Assembly (NCBI RefSeq): GCF_900155525.1 | Contig: NZ_LT706951.1 | Span: 867,534 to 931,533, forward strand | Source of the DNA: Mailhella massiliensis | GTDB lineage: Bacteria; Desulfobacterota; Desulfovibrionia; Desulfovibrionales; Desulfovibrionaceae | Direction of reading: 5' to 3' | DNA length: 64,000 bases | In this document: one piece after another, positions 60,556 to 64,000 of the stretch | Position numbering within the stretch: position 1 is the stretch's first letter | How the letters are laid out: every line of letters begins with the position of its first letter | Translations under genes and position numbers: made by a program | The notes under the pieces: generated by a model | Databases searched by the model: none | What the model saw: the letters and a program-made list of their open reading frames with translations, nothing else | Told to the model about the DNA's origin: nothing

Positions 60556-63500
60556 TTATTGTTTATCGGGGAAGAATGCTTCCTCCATCTGAAGAACGCC
60601 CTGCAGCACCTCACCGGGAAGATAGTCCCTCAGATCCTTGATGGCATCATCCGTGTCGCCTATGAGCTGCTGAATACGGAAAAACCTTTTTCCCGCCTTC
60701 TTCTGTCTGGAAAGCCATTCATAGATGTTCTCCACGCCCATATTCCTCGGATCCATCATGCGCAGGATCAGCATGGCGCTCATAATGCCGACGGCAGGTA
60801 CGTCGGGATCGGGCAGGTCATGACAATTTTTCCACGGCATCCATACGCAGAGAACGTCTTTCCCCTTCAGGGAACTGATGTACTTGACAAGCGCTTCCTG
60901 TCCCTCCTTTATGAAGGAAACATTCAGAATGGACAGAACCAGTTCTCGGGCAACACCGTTCTGCCGGATGACGAGTTCTCTCCCATCATTCGTGACTCTG
61001 CAGTCAAAACCATTACCGGAAACGATATCCCTCAGAGCACCGGCGACCTTGTCATTGGAAGCTGTTTCGGGGTTTTTCAGACAGGATTTCAAGCTCTTCC
61101 ATGCATTCTGTGCAGCCATATTGCCCCGTTTCATGAGTATCCAGCCGAAGTCCTCGGCAGCTCTCAGATAATAGAGCTCGGCATTTCTCTTGAGCTTATC
61201 AAAGTCCTGCACATTAAGAAGTCTTATCCCCCTTTCTTGAGCATATTCCATAAAGGAAAGCTGCATGACCTTCTTCAGGGTGATGGCATGAAGGCGCATG
61301 TATTTAAGCACTTCCGTTCTTGAAATACGCGCATTCCCCATACCCATAAGGGGAATGCAGTCCCGGGGGACGCCGTAGCGCATCCGCAATGCCAGGTTCT
61401 GCAGGGCGCCCTCATGCTCGGGGCATAATTTCACCCCTTCGGTTTTGCTGAAAAAGCGCAGGCACAAAATACAGAGCCAGCTGGCGCGGTCGCCGTAACG
61501 GGAGGAAAAACTGAGCGAGAAATCCGCCATGCCCTCATAGGGTGAAGCAAGCTTCTGTATCTCGTCGGAAGAGGCTCCGCGTACCCAGCGCAGCAGCGCG
61601 GCCAGAAGCCGGAAAAAACTGCTGCGTCGCGCGGCATGACTGAGCGGCTCACTCTGCTTTTTGTCGGAAAGCTCCAGATTCCCACAGCACTTTTCCAGAT
61701 ACTCATCAATCGTCTTCAGCAGCTGCTCAACGGGAAGAGACTCGTCAAGCAGTTTCAGCTCTCCCGCAAGAGCGCGCCTGGCCCAGTCCTCACTTTCCGG
61801 AGAAACGGAAACGGTGAATTTGCCCGCCTGCTGATCAAACCTGCGGATAAGCTCCCACAACTCCCCTACGGGAAGCATTCCCACAAGAAGCAGTTCCACC
61901 GGCAGCTTTCTGTAAACATCCAGCCTGCTGATACGCTCCAGCCACCGGATCATCGGCTGGATGGCCTTCCAGCTGGTGCCCGTATCAATAAGGGCGGAAG
62001 CAAGCTCCGTACAACTGAAGCTTCCGTTCTCTTCGCAGACAAGCTTGTTCTTTTCAAATCCCGGCGCATGGGCAATAAGCTCGTAGAGCTTCTGCAGAAC
62101 TTTTTCCATCTCATCGTTCTCTACATCCTGCCTGTACCGCTGATACCAGCCGAAGAAGGAACGGGAGAGATGGGCACGCACATGACGCGGCGCAGCCATA
62201 TTTCTTTCCTTCCGGGCAACAGTAAAACGCAGAGCGTCCAGTGAGGAACGGAACGTCGGAAAGGCGATGTCGTCCAACGCTTCGACGGCATCCCTTTCGG
62301 GCATGAGATTGAAAAAATCCTGCTCATTGAAGGTCTGCGGACGGAATTCATCATCATCGTTCTCATAGAGCTTCAATGCTTCGGAAAGTTCCTGCTCCGC
62401 CCGGGCGGCGTCCTGCTCCATGGAAACAATATAGGCACACTGATGCGCGGAAGAATTTTTTCCCAGGCGTCCCACGCGCCCGAGCAGGTTGAAAAACACG
62501 TTCTTTTTAAGAATATTTCCTTCAAGATCACGGATATAGGTAAGATACACGGCATCGGCCGGAAGATTGACGCCGTAGGCCAGTGCTTCCGTCGTCAGCA
62601 GAACCTGCGTTTTTTTCTCACTTCCTCCGCCGTCCTCTCGGAAGGCCTCCGCCATGACTTCGCGCAGGTCGTAATCCATGGGAGAGTAATAGACAAAAAT
62701 ACCGGCATGAGCTCCCTTCCAGAGCTTTTCCCTCTCCTCGGTGCTGACAAGGCTGACGGCAAGTTTTTCATGAATCCTGTCCAGCGTCTCTTCATCGCAA
62801 TATGCCGTGCCCTTACTTTCCCCCGCATCCTTACTTTCCCCCGCATCCTTACTTTTCTGATTAGCCTCGCCGTCCGTCCACTTCACGTTTCCCTGTTTGC
62901 GGGAATCAATCAGTTCTTCCATGACGGAGTATATGTGTGCGATGGAATTAAAGACGGCGAGCACCTTGGCATGAGGTTTTTTATCCGGACCGCGTTTCTC
63001 AAGCATATCGACATAGCGGAAAGGCTCGTTGTCCTCTTCCTTATACTTTCTGACAAGCTGCTGAACCAGCGTTCTGCCTTTGAAGTGGGAAAGAACGGGT
63101 ACCTGCTGACTGTCAAACACGGCGATCCGGCTCTCACAGTGCCCAAGAAGCAGATAATGCTCCACAGCACAGGGACGATACGGAATGGATATGATGGAGG
63201 GAGCAGGACGACGCTGCGCATCTCCCTCCCCTGCCGTATGAAGAAATTCCCTGAGCGTTGCGGCGCCCTCTTTTTCCGTGGTAATGCCGATGATCCGTGC
63301 CGGTCTGGCGGAGTCCTGCACTTTGGCCATGAACAGGTCGAGAATCCCTCCTCGCTGCTCATCCATGAGCATGTGCAGCTCGTCGATCACAATGAGTCCC
63401 GGCTGCCTGTCTGCTGCCTTGTCCAGCATGATGTTCATGAAAAGATTGGCTTTTTCATACACGGAAAAGATAATCCGGTATTCGTCTCTCAGAATCTGTC

Positions 63501-63933
63501 CGTCCTGTTCCCCCCTTTCGCCCGTGGAGCAAAGTATCCACCCATCGTCAGTTTCACTGTGGATAAAATATTCCAGAAGATTCCTATAGTCGCTTCCAAG
63601 TTTCTCTGCCGCTTGCCGCATGTCTTTCAGCATACGCATGAAGTCCTCATACACTTCATACACCAGAGCCCTCGTAGGCGATATGTACACGGCCTTGACA
63701 CCCATAAACAACGCATTGAGCAGCAGGGCCTTGGCCAGAGTCGTTTTTCCGGTACTGGTGGAGCCCACGAACAGAAGATGCGGCTTCTTCGCACTTCCCC
63801 GCTGGAACACTATGTCTCTGCAGGGGCGTCCGTCCTCATCCTCACCATCCAGAGCCTTGCTGGGAAACGTATTTTCCTTCATTTCCCTGTCGTCGACATG
63901 ACTTTGACGGAATATCTCCCGGAGCATCGTCAT
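60556..63933 (-). CDS. Giant Ski2-like SF2 helicase B
   Basis: This protein has at least 1125 residues. The helicase core lies at its N-terminus: GSTSTGKTT (57-65), YISPTRALVYEVY, STGERGEQD, DELH (184-187), GITTEKEG, LLTTEALAYGVNLPADAVYL and GRVGRLG (485-491). The 600-residue C-terminal region is helical and unrecognised. A low-complexity hexapeptide repeat (DAGESK) at about 363-374 comes from an 18-bp tandem repeat. The ATG at 63933 has GAGGGAG upstream and overlaps a TGA in another frame, suggesting a preceding gene in the same operon. However, its own frame is also open to the window edge (EDTRRLYEIYLEALSSG), so the true start may lie outside. Confidence 0.82.
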   Translation of the reverse strand: MTMLREIFRQSHVDDREMKENTFPSKALDGEDEDGRPCRDIVFQRGSAKKPHLLFVGSTSTGKTTLAKALLLNALFMGVKAVYISPTRALVYEVYEDFMRMLKDMRQAAEKLGSDYRNLLEYFIHSETDDGWILCSTGERGEQDGQILRDEYRIIFSVYEKANLFMNIMLDKAADRQPGLIVIDELHMLMDEQRGGILDLFMAKVQDSARPARIIGITTEKEGAATLREFLHTAGEGDAQRRPAPSIISIPYRPCAVEHYLLLGHCESRIAVFDSQQVPVLSHFKGRTLVQQLVRKYKEEDNEPFRYVDMLEKRGPDKKPHAKVLAVFNSIAHIYSVMEELIDSRKQGNVKWTDGEANQKSKDAGESKDAGESKGTAYCDEETLDRIHEKLAVSLVSTEEREKLWKGAHAGIFVYYSPMDYDLREVMAEAFREDGGGSEKKTQVLLTTEALAYGVNLPADAVYLTYIRDLEGNILKKNVFFNLLGRVGRLGKNSSAHQCAYIVSMEQDAARAEQELSEALKLYENDDDEFRPQTFNEQDFFNLMPERDAVEALDDIAFPTFRSSLDALRFTVARKERNMAAPRHVRAHLSRSFFGWYQRYRQDVENDEMEKVLQKLYELIAHAPGFEKNKLVCEENGSFSCTELASALIDTGTSWKAIQPMIRWLERISRLDVYRKLPVELLLVGMLPVGELWELIRRFDQQAGKFTVSVSPESEDWARRALAGELKLLDESLPVEQLLKTIDEYLEKCCGNLELSDKKQSEPLSHAARRSSFFRLLAALLRWVRGASSDEIQKLASPYEGMADFSLSFSSRYGDRASWLCILCLRFFSKTEGVKLCPEHEGALQNLALRMRYGVPRDCIPLMGMGNARISRTEVLKYMRLHAITLKKVMQLSFMEYAQERGIRLLNVQDFDKLKRNAELYYLRAAEDFGWILMKRGNMAAQNAWKSLKSCLKNPETASNDKVAGALRDIVSGNGFDCRVTNDGRELVIRQNGVARELVLSILNVSFIKEGQEALVKYISSLKGKDVLCVWMPWKNCHDLPDPDVPAVGIMSAMLILRMMDPRNMGVENIYEWLSRQKKAGKRFFRIQQLIGDTDDAIKDLRDYLPGEVLQGVLQMEEAFFPDKQ

Positions 63934-64000
63934 TTCTTCTCCCTCTTCCCCCGAAGAAAGCGCCTCCAGATAGATTTCATACAGACGACGAGTGTCTTCA

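Noticed and set aside
55279-63933. DUF3800 gene and helicases as one operon or system
   Set aside because: They are on opposite strands, about 1.2 kb apart, with a terminator and a truncated host gene between them. Co-occurrence elsewhere could reopen the question.
57310-63933. Assignment to Hachiman, DISARM or Zorya
   Set aside because: No DUF1837-type, DUF1998-type or motor-type partner is visible, and two paralogous giant helicases side by side do not fit those layouts. The gene beyond the right edge is unknown.
1-64000. tRNA or rRNA genes
   Set aside because: No T-loop consensus in a cloverleaf context and no rRNA-like stretch was recognised. GTTCGATTCC at about 33155 lies inside the NfeD gene.

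Overview
The window looks like the chromosome of a Gram-negative anaerobe of the Desulfovibrionaceae, probably a gut member near Desulfovibrio, Bilophila or Mailhella. This is inferred from gene content: a Desulfovibrio-type homotrimeric porin, TRAP transporters, a MucR-type zinc-finger regulator, an AccA-AccD fusion, a DHH-CBS-CCA polymerase fusion, and organosulfur-type transporters (an SsuABC-like ABC system and TauE). Most of the DNA is GC-rich. Two stretches are clearly more AT-rich and look acquired: a GIY-YIG gene (about 21.85-22.95 kb) and two giant helicases (about 57.2 kb to the right edge).

Layout. 0-5 kb: the end of a TRAP large permease, an aminotransferase, and a GlcD/GlcF-type 2-hydroxyacid dehydrogenase pair. 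5.2-9.5 kb (minus): a LysR gene broken by what looks like a tagmentation-adapter chimera, an SMR exporter and a eukaryotic-type glycogen branching enzyme. 9.9-14 kb (minus): the polymerase fusion with a XerC/D recombinase. 14.3-21.7 kb: a YbhN-like membrane protein, an outer-membrane barrel, a three-TM protein flanked by duplicated repeats, and a complete ABC importer. 21.9-25.5 kb (minus): the GIY-YIG gene, hslU without hslV, and a Fur-controlled Cys-rich membrane peptide. 26.5-34.8 kb: AsmA, a small membrane protein, YbaK, a secreted protein, a secD without secF, MucR, an NfeD/SPFH pair and an IS200-type element. 35.3-43.3 kb: a LysR regulator, a TRAP binding protein, an MFS carrier, an orphan response regulator, a porin and TauE. 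43.5-48.6 kb: a Tat-exported metallo-beta-lactamase-fold protein, then a thioesterase-menB-menE-yjiH-yjiG operon. 49.3-54.8 kb (minus): an unknown protein and an acetyl-CoA carboxylase operon (accC, fused accAD, biotin carrier). 55.3-56.1 kb: a DUF3800 gene behind a structured leader. 57.0 kb to the end (minus): a 5'-truncated membrane-protein remnant, then two tandem paralogous Ski2-like helicases of over 1000 residues each.

The long intergenic gaps are not empty. Several carry a composite dispersed repeat with modules in constant order. Its hairpins change sequence between copies by paired substitutions that keep the stems while holding one loop (GTGAA) constant, so a structured RNA or single-stranded DNA is being maintained. 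This element and the helicase pair are the two best candidates for undescribed biology. The adapter-like insertion in the first LysR gene is a warning that the assembly contains at least one artefact.
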